64,000 bases of DNA from Halobaculum roseum (GTDB lineage Archaea; Halobacteriota; Halobacteria; Halobacteriales; Haloferacaceae), in the NCBI RefSeq assembly GCF_019880245.1, contig NZ_CP082286.1:2188521-2252520 (forward strand), read 5' to 3'. A model generated the notes under the pieces. It was not told where the DNA came from. It was given only the letters and a program-made list of their open reading frames with translations, and made no database searches. Of the stretch, positions 7,826-16,440 are shown one piece after another (the first letter of the stretch is position 1; every line of letters starts with the position of its first letter). A program made the position numbers and the translations under genes.

Positions 7826-8569
7826 TCAGGCTCCAGTAAAGGCATCGAGTGTGTCCTGGGTGATCCCTGACCGGGAATGGATCGTGACGAAGTCGTCCTC
7901 TTTGATCAGTGTTTGCCCCGTTGGGGTAATCGTCCCTTGATCACGGTTGATTCGAACGACCAGCACATCCGAGGGGATTAACCCATCCTCGTTCGCTTCT
8001 TGAAGCGTTTTGCCGGCGATTGGGGCGTGCTCTCTTACGATGATTTCGATCACGTCGGCGTCGCCCGCAAGCCCCGCGACACCCGTCACTGGTGAGGTTC
8101 CCTCTTCGTCTCGGGGTCCGAATGGGGCGTACGGATGGAAATACTCCCTGTGGACCAGGTCCTCGTCGTCGATCTCGATCCCGAGTGACGTGATCCCCTG
8201 GGCAATTCGCGTGAGGTCATCAGTGTCGGTTCCGACGACCGTAATTCGGAGGTCACCTTTTCCGGACATGATTTCTCGAACGTTGATCACACCCGGAACG
8301 TCGAGTACGCGCTGGGCCATCTCCTCCCGATCTCTATTTCCCGTACTACAGACGTAGTGATTAGTCAACCGTCCACTGACTTTCTGATAATCAATATCGG
8401 CGTGGTACCCTCGAATCACACCGTCTTCTTCGAGACGACGGATCCGATTTCGCACCGTCGGTGGCGAGACATCGACTTTCTCCGCGATATCAGGCGCGGA
8501 GGTATGACGAGCCTCCTGAGACAGATAATACAGAATCTGCTCGTCGATCGAATCGATCTGAATGGCCAT
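7826..8569 (-). CDS. Lrp/AsnC-family regulator with C-terminal RCK_C (TrkA-C) domain
   Basis: A 247-residue protein in three parts: an AsnC-type helix-turn-helix (residues ~5-50, DSIDEQILYYLSQEARH and SPPTVRNRIRRLEEDGVI), a Lrp ligand-binding RAM domain (~66-140, with VPGVINVREIMSGKGDLRI), and a TrkA-C/RCK_C domain (~165-247, containing IIVREHAPIAGKTLQEAN and VLVVRINRD). RCK_C domains bind small ligands such as nucleotides and occur in K+ channels and transporters. It is divergent from the USP-APC-TrkA-TrkH cluster, so I infer that it senses a cytosolic signal and controls that cluster. Confidence 0.88.
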   Translation of the reverse strand: MAIQIDSIDEQILYYLSQEARHTSAPDIAEKVDVSPPTVRNRIRRLEEDGVIRGYHADIDYQKVSGRLTNHYVCSTGNRDREEMAQRVLDVPGVINVREIMSGKGDLRITVVGTDTDDLTRIAQGITSLGIEIDDEDLVHREYFHPYAPFGPRDEEGTSPVTGVAGLAGDADVIEIIVREHAPIAGKTLQEANEDGLIPSDVLVVRINRDQGTITPTGQTLIKEDDFVTIHSRSGITQDTLDAFTGA

Positions 8570-8991
8570 ATTTATACGACATCATTGAATCCGCAGTGAC
8601 TTATATAATTCTGTTAGGTTTTAGTTTGGCTTTTCGGTGAAGTCACTTCATCCACTCCCCATATATTCCTCTGAAACCCCATAAATTCGAAGTATAGACT
8701 ACACTCTAGCAGTCAAACGAACAGAAGGCGAAGCGCAATTCAATTACTGTATCGTTTGCTGAACCGGTGCATACTTATCTTTCCCCAATATGGCTTCGTA
8801 CATGACTGCAGAGTTGCCCCGTGTTGTGTCAGCAATCGATTCGAATTCGCTGACCCGATCGAGTAGTGGAACGGTTCACCGGGTTTCATGTCCGTTCCTC
8901 TCTTCGTTCGAACGGAATTCATTACAGGTCGCGACTGGATGGGCCTGGGAACTCGGAGACCTCACAGATTCATTGGGTTGGGGGTAAAACG
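8570..8991. promoter_or_regulatory. Divergent control region of the potassium island
   Basis: 422 AT-richer bases between the divergent Lrp/RCK_C gene and the zinc-ribbon/USP operon. A strong TATA-like stretch (TTATATAATT, 8601-8610) reads as a promoter on the minus strand about 36 bases before the regulator start. AT-rich patches at 8655-8700 and 8765-8790 could hold the plus-strand promoter and Lrp sites, but no single symmetric operator stands out. Short open frames here have no coding features. Confidence 0.5.
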
Positions 8992-9447
8992 ATGGGAAGT
9001 TCAAATCCAGATCCGACCCCCCCGGAGGATCTCTCCGATTCGCTACTTCAGCGAATTGACGAATTAGAGCTTCGCGAATTGAAATCGCTCTGTTCGTACA
9101 TCCAACAGCGGATCGACGAGTTACAGCCCCTGACCGAGGAAGAGATCAAGGAGGATACGTCAGGGAAAGTCCTTGACGTCGAACGGCACGGTGCCTACAC
9201 GGTAGTTCGAATGCACCCACCCGATCCGGATGGCGGCGGTGTGAATACAGAATTTACATCCCTCTATCATGTGAGTCGGGAGGAGCGGCCTGACGGCACG
9301 GACTCACTGCACTGGGCGTATCTTGGGGACGTTCACAACACTGCGCAGACCCGGTGTGAAACCTGCGGACGGACGCTCGACGACGATGGCGATGGCTGCC
9401 CGCATTGTGGCAGCGACGACGTCGACCGATCTGACACGGAGGAATAA
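8992..9447 (+). CDS. Helical protein with C-terminal zinc ribbon
   Basis: A 151-residue protein. Residues ~10-50 are helical and charged (LLQRIDELELRELKSLCSYI, QQRIDELQPLTEEE), the middle is a beta-rich domain (GKVLDVERHGAYTVVRMHPP), and the C-terminus has a zinc ribbon CETCGRTL and CPHCGSDD. I recognise only the ribbon. It is the first gene of the plus-strand cluster, ends four bases before the UspA gene, and is probably co-transcribed with it. It may be an accessory or sensor of the transport island. The ATG at 8992 follows directly on non-coding-like sequence. Confidence 0.75.
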   Translation: MGSSNPDPTPPEDLSDSLLQRIDELELRELKSLCSYIQQRIDELQPLTEEEIKEDTSGKVLDVERHGAYTVVRMHPPDPDGGGVNTEFTSLYHVSREERPDGTDSLHWAYLGDVHNTAQTRCETCGRTLDDDGDGCPHCGSDDVDRSDTEE

Positions 9448-9450
9448 GAG

Positions 9451-9870
9451 ATGCCAGCGTTACTCACAGCGCATCTCGTCGTCCCAGTTGCGGAGGAAGT
9501 GGATGCACGAGAAACGGCACAAGCACTCGACGCGTACGAATACGACCGCGTCACTGTCGTTCACGTCATCGAGAAAGGGGAGGGAGTCCCTGACAAAATC
9601 CCCGTCGAACAGGCCGAGCAACGGGCAGCAGACGCGTTTGAGGCGTTTCGAGAGGTCATCACCGATATCGAAACGGAAATCGTCTATCGCCGGGACGTGG
9701 TCGGTGCCATCATCGACGTCGCAGCTGATGTTGACGCTAGTGCTATCGCCTTTCGACCCCGTGGCGGGAGCCGGATCGTCAGATTCCTGTCCGGGGACAA
9801 AGCGATGAAGCTGGTCACGGACGCCGATCGGCCAGTCATCGCACTCCCAGAAGAGGACAATACCGAATAA
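9451..9870 (+). CDS. UspA-type universal stress protein
   Basis: A 139-residue single-domain Usp protein: N-terminal hydrophobic strand [27 protein letters not shown], then the helix and strand pattern ending [13 protein letters not shown]. The nucleotide-binding loop is seen as [21 protein letters not shown], a variant of the G-x2-G-x9-G(S/T) signature. Usp proteins bind ATP or other nucleotides, and single-domain forms often bind membrane transporters. It lies between the zinc-ribbon gene and the Usp-fused amino-acid permease in the same operon, so transporter control is likely. Confidence 0.85.
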   Translation: MPALLTAHLVVPVAEEVDARETAQALDAYEYDRVTVVHVIEKGEGVPDKIPVEQAEQRAADAFEAFREVITDIETEIVYRRDVVGAIIDVAADVDASAIAFRPRGGSRIVRFLSGDKAMKLVTDADRPVIALPEEDNTE

Positions 9871-9930
9871 TGGTTGAGTCAACTGGTGTTCTCACGGTCG
9901 GAGCGACATCCACGGCGGAGGTGAGTGCCG

Positions 9931-12270
9931 ATGAGTGAAACCGAGCAGGAACTCGCGCGCGACCTCGGTTTCCTCGAAGCCTACACGATCGGCTTGGGGA
10001 CGATGATCGGGGCGGGGATTTTCGTCCTCCCGAGCATCGCTGCCCAGCAAGCTGGTCCGGCCAGTATGATCTCGTTTTTCGCCGGCGGGATCGTGTCGCT
10101 GTTAGCCGCACTCTCTCTCTCGGAGCTGGCGACGGGGATGCCGAAGGCCGGTGGCAGCTACTACTACGTTAACCGTGCGCTCGGCCCGTTCTTCGGGAGT
10201 ATCGTGGGCTGGGGGATGTGGGCCGGGCTCACCTTCGCGTCGGCGTTCTATATGATCGGCTTCGGTCAGTATCTTCTTCCCGGACTCGGCCAGTACGTCG
10301 GCTTCCTCGCTGGGTGGGGGCAACTCGGGATTACAGTTGCTGCCCTCGTGATGGCGGCACTGTTGACGGCCGTCAACTACTACGGCGTCAAGGAGACAGG
10401 CTCGCTGCAGAACGTCATCGTCCTGACGCTCGTGGGACTCATCGTGGCCTTCCTCGCGCTGGGGTTCATCAGTGGCCCGACTATCGGGGAGTTCAATCCG
10501 AACGGCTGGCCGGCGGTCGCGGCGACGATCGGGACGGTATACGTGACGTTCATCGGATTCGAGGTGATCGCGACCAGCGCCGAGGAGATCAAGAACCCGA
10601 GTCGAAACCTCCCGCTCGCGATGATAGCGTCGGTGGTGACGCCGACGCTGATGTACGTAGGTGTGATGTTCGTCTCGACGGGCACGCTGTCGATCGAGGC
10701 GCTCGCGACCTCCGAGGTTCCGGTGGCCGACGTTGCGACCGAATTCATGGGGTCGATCGGCGCGCTCGCGATGATCGTCGGTGCGGTCCTGGCAACCGTC
10801 TCGAGCGCGAACGCGAGCATCCTGTCGGCCGCTCGGGTCAACTTCGCGATGGGCCGTGACCGGATTCTCGTCAACTGGCTTAACGAGGTCCACGAACGGT
10901 TCCGGACACCCTACCGGGCGATCTCGGCGACGGGGATTATTACGCTCATGCTGATCGCCATCGGCGTCGGGATCGGGACGCTCGCCGAGGTGGCGAGCTT
11001 CATGTATCTCGTCACGTACGCCCTCGTTCACGTCACTGTCGTCGTGTTGCGCCGGGCGAATCCGGAGGCGTACGACCCGGCGTTCCAGATTCCGTCGGTT
11101 CTGTATCCGGTCGTCCCGGTTGTCGGGATGCTGGCGTGTTTGGTCGTCCTGTTCCAGATGTCGGTCGAGTTCGTCCCGGCCGTCTTCACACTCGGACCGG
11201 TCGAACTCGCCCTGCCCGTCACGCCGACGCCGGTCGGTGCGATCGGGACTGTGCTCGTCGCCTTCGGCATCGGCTGGTACTACTTCTATGCGCGAGACCG
11301 CGCCCTGAGCGAGAGTCTCGTCGGCGAGGCGATCGCTCCCGAGCCACCGGCGGTCGCGAACGGTGACGACCGCTACCGTGTGGTGGTTCCGGTTGCCAAC
11401 CCGGAGACCGAGCAGGACCTGCTCCGGATGGCGGCGGCCAGCGCGCACGCCCACGAAGACGAGAACGCCGAGGTCATCGCCGTGAACGTCATCGAGGTCC
11501 CCCGCCAGACATCGCTCTCACAGGACCTCGAGTTTGAGGAGGAACGGGTCGAACGGCAACAGGAACTGCTGGACTCCGCTCGCGACATCGCGGCGGATCT
11601 CGATATCGGGCTGCAGACACGGGCGATCGTCGGTCGCAATGCCGGCTCGGTCATTCTAGACGTCATCGAGGAGGAGAACGCGGATCACGTCCTCCTCGGC
11701 TGGGAGGGGACTCGGAGCCGGCGTGAGCACGTCCTCGGGTCCACGATCGACCCTGTCGTAAGCCGTGCACAGTGTGATGCGACCCTCGTGAAGCTCGGTC
11801 CCGACGGTGGGCGTGGCGAGGGTGACATCATGGTGCTCGCCGGACGAGGTCCACACGCGCCGATTGCGGCCCGACGAGCGTCGGAATTCGTCGCAGCGGC
11901 CGACGACGCCTCGCTGACGCTGCTCAACGTACAGTCCCCGGAAACGGATACTGACGAGGAGAGTTCCCCCACAGAACGTGGTGAAGCGGTGATCGAGGAG
12001 TTAGCCGAACGCGCTGGAATCCAATACATGTCGTACGAGACCGAGATCAGAGTTGCTGAGGATACCGAACAGATGATTCTCGACGCGACGACCGAATACG
12101 ATACGATCTGCGTTGGGGCGACTCGCTCCGGCGCGATCTCGCAGGCAGTGTTCGGGTCGCTCCCGGAGACGATCGGCGAAGAAGTAGACAAGACAGTCGT
12201 GATGGCCCGCGGTCCTGAGGAGTCGGCGATGTCTGTCCGTGAAGCGCTGCTGCGGAGATTGGAGGTGTAA
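9931..12270 (+). CDS. APC-superfamily amino-acid permease fused to two Usp domains
   Basis: A 779-residue protein. Residues 1 to ~450 form a 12-helix APC transporter, with the family start LGFLEAYTIGLGTMIGAGIFVLP and helix 6 region around IGTVYVTFIGFEVIATSAEEI. Two Usp domains follow: ~465-600 (RYRVVVPVANPETEQDLL, then LLGWEGTRSRREHVLGSTID) and ~635-775. It should import cationic or other amino acids with nucleotide-dependent control through the Usp domains. The ATG at 9931 is preceded by a strong Shine-Dalgarno GGAGGTGA, which favours it over a GTG six bases upstream. Five bases separate it from trkA. Confidence 0.92.
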   Translation: MSETEQELARDLGFLEAYTIGLGTMIGAGIFVLPSIAAQQAGPASMISFFAGGIVSLLAALSLSELATGMPKAGGSYYYVNRALGPFFGSIVGWGMWAGLTFASAFYMIGFGQYLLPGLGQYVGFLAGWGQLGITVAALVMAALLTAVNYYGVKETGSLQNVIVLTLVGLIVAFLALGFISGPTIGEFNPNGWPAVAATIGTVYVTFIGFEVIATSAEEIKNPSRNLPLAMIASVVTPTLMYVGVMFVSTGTLSIEALATSEVPVADVATEFMGSIGALAMIVGAVLATVSSANASILSAARVNFAMGRDRILVNWLNEVHERFRTPYRAISATGIITLMLIAIGVGIGTLAEVASFMYLVTYALVHVTVVVLRRANPEAYDPAFQIPSVLYPVVPVVGMLACLVVLFQMSVEFVPAVFTLGPVELALPVTPTPVGAIGTVLVAFGIGWYYFYARDRALSESLVGEAIAPEPPAVANGDDRYRVVVPVANPETEQDLLRMAAASAHAHEDENAEVIAVNVIEVPRQTSLSQDLEFEEERVERQQELLDSARDIAADLDIGLQTRAIVGRNAGSVILDVIEEENADHVLLGWEGTRSRREHVLGSTIDPVVSRAQCDATLVKLGPDGGRGEGDIMVLAGRGPHAPIAARRASEFVAAADDASLTLLNVQSPETDTDEESSPTERGEAVIEELAERAGIQYMSYETEIRVAEDTEQMILDATTEYDTICVGATRSGAISQAVFGSLPETIGEEVDKTVVMARGPEESAMSVREALLRRLEV

Positions 12271-12275
12271 TCACG

Positions 12276-12962
12276 ATGTATATCATCATCATCGGCGCCG
12301 GCGACATCGGCACGCCGCTCATCGATATTGCGACCAAGTCCGGGAACGAGGTCGTCGTCATCGAGCGCGACGAGACCAGAGCGAACCGCGCGGCCGACGA
12401 GTTCGACTGTCTGGTGCTGAACGCCGACGCGACGTCGAAGGACACGTTAGCGGATGCGGGGGCAGCACAAGCTGACGCCCTCATCTCGACGACCGACCAA
12501 GACGCGACGAACGTGATGACCTGCCTGCTCGCGAAGGAGTTCGAGGTGCCTGCGATCCTCTCGGTCGTCCACAACCCCGAGCACATGGGGCTGTTCGAGC
12601 AGATCGGTGTGAACACGATGCAGAATCCCCAACAACTTATCGCCGAGTATCTGTACCGCGCCGTGGCGCGTCCGGCAATTGTCGACTTCATGCGGATCGG
12701 AGAGGACGCTGAAGTGTTCGAGATCACGGTCACTGAAGAGGCACCGATCGCGGGGGAGACACTCAACGAAGCGGCTCAATCGGGCCTGCTCACCGACGAG
12801 ATACTTGTCGTGGCGATCGAACGCGAAGGCAACGATCATCCGATCACTCCGCGCGGTGAGACGACGATCCAGGTGGGCGATCTGTTGACCGTCTACTCCG
12901 GCGTCGGAGCTGACCCGGAGATTACGGACATCTTTGGCCACTATGAGGACCGGGAGGAGTGA
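12276..12962 (+). CDS. trkA: TrkA, NAD-binding regulatory subunit of Trk K+ uptake
   Basis: 228 residues: an RCK_N Rossmann domain at 1-120 (MYIIIIGAGDIGTPL with GxGxxG, acidic VIERDE at the end of strand 2, ALISTTDQDATNV) and an RCK_C domain at ~140-225 (VTEEAPIAGETLNEAAQSG). TrkA binds NAD(H)/ATP and gates the TrkH channel-like subunit encoded 60 bases downstream. This is the short, single-unit archaeal form. A GGAGGTG Shine-Dalgarno lies just upstream, inside the end of the permease gene, so the genes are co-transcribed. Its RCK_C resembles the C-terminal domain of the divergent Lrp-type regulator. Confidence 0.95.
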   Translation: MYIIIIGAGDIGTPLIDIATKSGNEVVVIERDETRANRAADEFDCLVLNADATSKDTLADAGAAQADALISTTDQDATNVMTCLLAKEFEVPAILSVVHNPEHMGLFEQIGVNTMQNPQQLIAEYLYRAVARPAIVDFMRIGEDAEVFEITVTEEAPIAGETLNEAAQSGLLTDEILVVAIEREGNDHPITPRGETTIQVGDLLTVYSGVGADPEITDIFGHYEDREE

Positions 12963-13022
12963 GGCGCCCATGATTCTCTCTGAGTACCGTCCGAGTCAGT
13001 TACTAGTCACCAGAAGGGACGC

Positions 13023-14573
13023 ATGAACGGGGCCGTCGCGACAGTCGGACGGGACCTCGGGCGCATCCTGGAGGCGCTCGGTGGGTTGATCCTCATCTCG
13101 CTCGTCGTGCCGATCGTTTGGGGCGAGTACTTCGCGCTCCCTGCGCTCGTCGTCTCTGCCCTCGTTCCGCTAGCTATCGGCTGGGTGCTCTATCGCCGAT
13201 TCCAGGACGCGGAAGCTCCCGGTCGGTTCCACGGCATGATCGTCGCCGCGTCGGGGTGGTTTTCCGTGGGTATCTTCGGTTCGCTCCCGTTCCTGCTGAT
13301 CGCGTGGAGCGTGCAGCTCGGCGTGCCGGGGTTTACGACGCCGGCGCAGACGGCGACGCTCGCAGCATTCACTGAGCCGTTGAACGCCGTCTTCGAGAGC
13401 ATGAGCGGCTTCACCGGAACGGGCCTCACGATGACCGACAACGAGGAGGTGCTGCCGCGGACGCTGCAGTGGTGGCGAACGTTCACCGAGTGGGTGGGTG
13501 GCGTCGGCGTGATCGTCTTGACGACGGCGATTCTCTCCCGGCCTGGCAGTGGGTCGCTGACCCTCTACGAGAGTGAGGCTCGCTCGAAGAAGATCCACCC
13601 GAGCATCGTCTCGACAGTACGGACGATCTGGTGGATCTTCATCCTGTTCACCTTCATCTCGATCCTCGCGCTGTGGTTGGCGGGGATGCCGATTTGGGGG
13701 GCGATCAACCACGGGATGACCGGACTCGCGACCGGCGGGTTCTCGATTACGGACAACTCGATTGCAACCTACGACAGCGTCGCGATCGACTTCGTGTTGA
13801 TCCCGATCATGCTGCTGGGGAGCATCGCGTTCCCGGTCCACTACCTCATCCTCCAGGGCGACCTCCGGAACTTCTACTCGGATCTCCAGACGCGCTGGGT
13901 GTTCGGCTATATGGGTATCGGGTCGGCAGTATTGTGGGCGTTCCTCTATTTCGCCGGCCCCTATGAGACACCGTTTGCGGCCCTCCGATACGGCCTGTTC
14001 CAGTTCGTCTCGGCGGCGACCTGTACGGGCTTCCAGACGGCCGTCGACGCGACAAACGTCGCGCTCGGTCGGTGGCCGTCGTACGCCCAACTCACGGTGA
14101 CGTTCGGGATGTTCGTTGGCGGGGCAGCCGGATCGACCGCAGGCGGCATCAAACTCATTCGGGGCCTGACGCTCGCGAAGGGGATTCGCCACCAGATCGC
14201 GGACGTGTTCTACCCCGAGAGTGCAGTGCGTCGACTGGAAATCAACAATCGGCGGCTGAACGAGGACGAGGCGAGTCGCGAATTCATGGAGGCGGCGATC
14301 ATCGTCGTCCTCTGGAGTACGTTCCTCGTCGTGGGGACGTTCCTGCTGTTGCTCACACTGCCGTCGGGGGAGTACTCGCTCGCGAACGTCCTCTTCGAAG
14401 TCGCGAGCGCCCAGGGGAACGTGGGCCTTTCGTCGGGGATTACCGGCCCTGACTCGCTGCCCACGATCGGGAAGATCGCGTTCCTCTTCCACATGTGGAT
14501 CGGTCGCCTCGAGATCATCCCGGTCCTCGTGATGCTCCGAACGATCTTCAAGCACGGAGGGGTCTACCGATGA
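13023..14573 (+). CDS. trkH: TrkH-family K+ transport membrane subunit
   Basis: A 516-residue membrane protein with the four pore-loop selectivity motifs of the SKT superfamily: GFTGTGLT (P1), GLATGGFSI (P2), CTGFQT (P3) and NVGLSSG (P4), plus GGAAGSTAGGIK before P4. It forms the K+ path gated by TrkA. In salt-in haloarchaea such systems help hold molar cytosolic K+. The start ATG at 13023 follows AAGGGA. The stop overlaps the next ATG by four bases (ATGA), so the small membrane gene is coupled to it. Confidence 0.95.
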   Translation: MNGAVATVGRDLGRILEALGGLILISLVVPIVWGEYFALPALVVSALVPLAIGWVLYRRFQDAEAPGRFHGMIVAASGWFSVGIFGSLPFLLIAWSVQLGVPGFTTPAQTATLAAFTEPLNAVFESMSGFTGTGLTMTDNEEVLPRTLQWWRTFTEWVGGVGVIVLTTAILSRPGSGSLTLYESEARSKKIHPSIVSTVRTIWWIFILFTFISILALWLAGMPIWGAINHGMTGLATGGFSITDNSIATYDSVAIDFVLIPIMLLGSIAFPVHYLILQGDLRNFYSDLQTRWVFGYMGIGSAVLWAFLYFAGPYETPFAALRYGLFQFVSAATCTGFQTAVDATNVALGRWPSYAQLTVTFGMFVGGAAGSTAGGIKLIRGLTLAKGIRHQIADVFYPESAVRRLEINNRRLNEDEASREFMEAAIIVVLWSTFLVVGTFLLLLTLPSGEYSLANVLFEVASAQGNVGLSSGITGPDSLPTIGKIAFLFHMWIGRLEIIPVLVMLRTIFKHGGVYR

Positions 14574-14791
14574 GATCGCGTGACATCCCCGTCGTGTCCG
14601 CCGTGTTCGAGGCCGGGGCCGACGACCGGATTTTCGACTTCCTCCTGCTCGTCGGGCCCCTCGTCATCGGACTGATCGTCGTCCTCGGGCGGTCGCTCGT
14701 CACCGAGGCAGTTGCGATAGCCTATATCGCCGCCTTCCTCGGGTACACGCTGTATCGCGGCGTTCGACCAAAACTATCCAATACAGGATGA
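14570..14791 (+). CDS. Small two-helix membrane protein of the trk operon
   Basis: A 73-residue protein with two predicted transmembrane helices (FLLLVGPLVIGLIVVLG and AVAIAYIAAFLGYTLYRGV) after a short polar start MRSRDIPVVSAVFEAG. It overlaps trkH by ATGA at its start and the next gene by ATGA at its end, so it is translated with them. No known family. It may be a small accessory subunit of the Trk channel, by position only. Confidence 0.75.
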   Translation: MRSRDIPVVSAVFEAGADDRIFDFLLLVGPLVIGLIVVLGRSLVTEAVAIAYIAAFLGYTLYRGVRPKLSNTG

Positions 14792-15100
14792 CAACTGAGA
14801 TGCCTCCGCGATCAAGGCGAGCGCGATTCGCAGGATTCCTTCAGCGGTGGTTCCACTGGTGTGTCATCTGGGGAATTCGGGGACTGCTCATTAGCGCCGT
14901 TCCGTTCCTGGGATATATCGTGATTGGCGGTGTTTTAACTCTCGTCGAAAGTCGATTGGCACCGGCACATTTCCTCTCGATGACGGCCGATCCCGGGTTC
15001 GTGCTGACGGGTACGCTCGTCTGTCTGTTCATCGTTGAGACGACATCGTCGTTCGTTCTCTACTATTTTCTCACTGGGTTCGAAGACGAACGGTCGCAGT

Positions 15101-15109
15101 TTGTTCTCT
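15101..15109 (+). repeat. Target-site duplication, left copy
   Basis: TTGTTCTCT here is repeated exactly at 16111-16119. IS1595-family elements usually duplicate 8 bp; the match runs to 9 bp, so one base is probably chance or shared with the element's end. Confidence 0.85.
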
Positions 15110-16110
15110 CGCTCTTGTGTAGCACTTTGTTGATCTCACAGCGTAGCTTTGATAGCGTGTTTGAGCGCTTCTCTTCCCGGTTTCCGCAGTAGTTTTCGTC
15201 GAAGCTGGAACGCTCGGAGATACTGTGTGAGCTTATCTTTTGAGACGCCTCGATGAGGCGAGAGCCACGGTCGCAGCAACGATCCGTGGCTCTCGCAGGT
15301 ATTGACGTGGACGTCTTCATTCGCGTATTCGCCGTCGCCGTGGACGACGTATTCGCGGTCGAATGCGTCGTCCTCGTCGAGTGGGTCGTAGGTACGAAAT
15401 CCGTCAGTGTAGACGGTCAGTGGCTCCTTCTCGCGGTTTGCGAGAAGGAGCCGAACCGTCGATTCATCGGCGGATTTCGCGGGGATCACATACCGATTGC
15501 CGGTGCCGCGATCGACGATCGTGAACACCGGCGGTTTGTCCTGCTCGTACGATCCTCGTCCACGCGTGGACAGGCCACGCGAGCGCGACCGACCGTCGCG
15601 CTCGCGGCCTTTCAGCCCTGCAGAAACGTAGACTTCGTCGATTTCGACGGGACCGACGAGGTCGAGCGAAGGCGCGTCGAGCGCCTTCGTGAAGCGCTCG
15701 ACGCGCTGGTAGATCGTTTTGTACTGAACGTCGATTTCGAGCTGAAGTTGGCGAAGACTCGTGTTAAACCGGAGAAACGCGTAAATCGAGAACAGCCACT
15801 TCCTGAGCGCGACTTTCGAATGGGCGAAAATCGTGCCGGTCTTGTCGTTGAATGTGCGGTCGCAATTCTTACAGAGATAGCGCTGAAAGTGCCCATAGCT
15901 GCCGTTCTTGACCGTTCGGTCAGAACGGCAGCGAGGGCAAGTAACACCGTTACGCCAGCGAACCTGCTGCAACAGGTCCGCTGCGACCGATTCCGACCCA
16001 AACACATCTAGCGGAATCATGCCTAACGGACACCGCTGACGCGGTGTCCTTGCTCTCTTCGATTCTACGGCGACAGCTAAGCGCCATCAACAATCTCCTA
16101 CAGAAGAGCG
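15110..16110 (-). mobile_element. IS1595-family insertion sequence, complete
   Basis: A 1001-bp element with imperfect terminal inverted repeats of about 25 bp. The left end reads CGCTCTTGTGTAG and the complement of the right end CGCTCTTCTGTAG; both continue to TTGTTGAT. It encodes one intact transposase on the minus strand and is flanked by direct repeats of the target. It inserted into the last gene of the trk operon. Because the ends, the gene and the target duplication are intact, it looks recently active. Confidence 0.92.
15136..16020 (-). CDS. IS1595-family transposase
   Basis: A 294-residue transposase. The N-terminal zinc ribbon has CPRCRSD and CKNCDRTF, followed by the DDE-type (ISXO2-like) domain: VEIDEVYVSAG holds the first Asp, VYTDGFRTYDPL the second, with HVNTCESHGSLLRPWL following, the stretch that carries the H/E-region of this family. 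It cuts and pastes the surrounding element. The length is normal for the archaeal group of the family and no frame defects are seen. Confidence 0.92.
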   Translation of the reverse strand: MIPLDVFGSESVAADLLQQVRWRNGVTCPRCRSDRTVKNGSYGHFQRYLCKNCDRTFNDKTGTIFAHSKVALRKWLFSIYAFLRFNTSLRQLQLEIDVQYKTIYQRVERFTKALDAPSLDLVGPVEIDEVYVSAGLKGRERDGRSRSRGLSTRGRGSYEQDKPPVFTIVDRGTGNRYVIPAKSADESTVRLLLANREKEPLTVYTDGFRTYDPLDEDDAFDREYVVHGDGEYANEDVHVNTCESHGSLLRPWLSPHRGVSKDKLTQYLRAFQLRRKLLRKPGREALKHAIKATL

Positions 16111-16119
16111 TTGTTCTCT
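16111..16119 (+). repeat. Target-site duplication, right copy
   Basis: Exact copy of the nine bases at 15101-15109, directly after the right inverted repeat of the IS1595-type element. Confidence 0.85.
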
Positions 16120-16413
16120 TGATGAGCTATATCGGGCTTGGGTTCGGTGGGGCCGCCCTGCGAATGCTTCTCCCGTCGTGTCTCGCGTTCCTGTCGAGTT
16201 GGCTCTGATTCGATGCGTAGGTGAACTCGCGCTGTCGTTCAAAATGGGCCAGTTGAGGGCGGGTAAAATCGCAGAGTCGGTCGTAATACTACCGAAGTAA
16301 TCGGTGTGAACAACCATACCCTGTGTCAATGCTCTTTCGATTGACCCCAGACAGTACGGCACCACAGCATGGATTTGGGGTGAATGTAAACCGAACTTGT
16401 TCCGCCGAGGACT

Positions 16414-16422
16414 CAATATAAT
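16414..16422 (+). promoter_or_regulatory. TATA box of the tungstate-type binding protein gene
   Basis: CAATATAAT centred about 23 bases before the GTG at 16441, the distance expected for a leaderless transcript. It supports that GTG over the TTG three codons earlier. Confidence 0.6.
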
Positions 16423-16440
16423 CGAGGATGATTGCCTTGT

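Larger units (their letters stand above)
14788..16208 (+). pseudogene. Membrane protein gene of the trk operon, split by an IS1595-type element
   Basis: The 5' part (14788-15109) encodes a membrane protein with hydrophobic segments VIWGIRGLLISAVPFLGYIV and FVLTGTLVCLFIVETTSSFVL. Here translation runs into the insertion sequence and stops at 15192. Joining 15109 to 16120, which removes the element and one copy of the duplicated target, restores an open frame of 136 codons. It continues as LLMSYIGLGFGG and ends LAFLSSWL with TGA at 16206-16208. The restored protein has a third hydrophobic segment there, as expected of an intact gene. It was the last member of the trkH-coupled cluster, and the insertion is recent because nothing has decayed. 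Confidence 0.88.

Noticed and set aside
9870-9938. A 22-codon frame between the UspA and APC-permease genes, starting in the UspA stop codon
   Set aside because: Too short, ends within the permease start, and has no motif; the permease Shine-Dalgarno lies inside it, so it is probably spacer.
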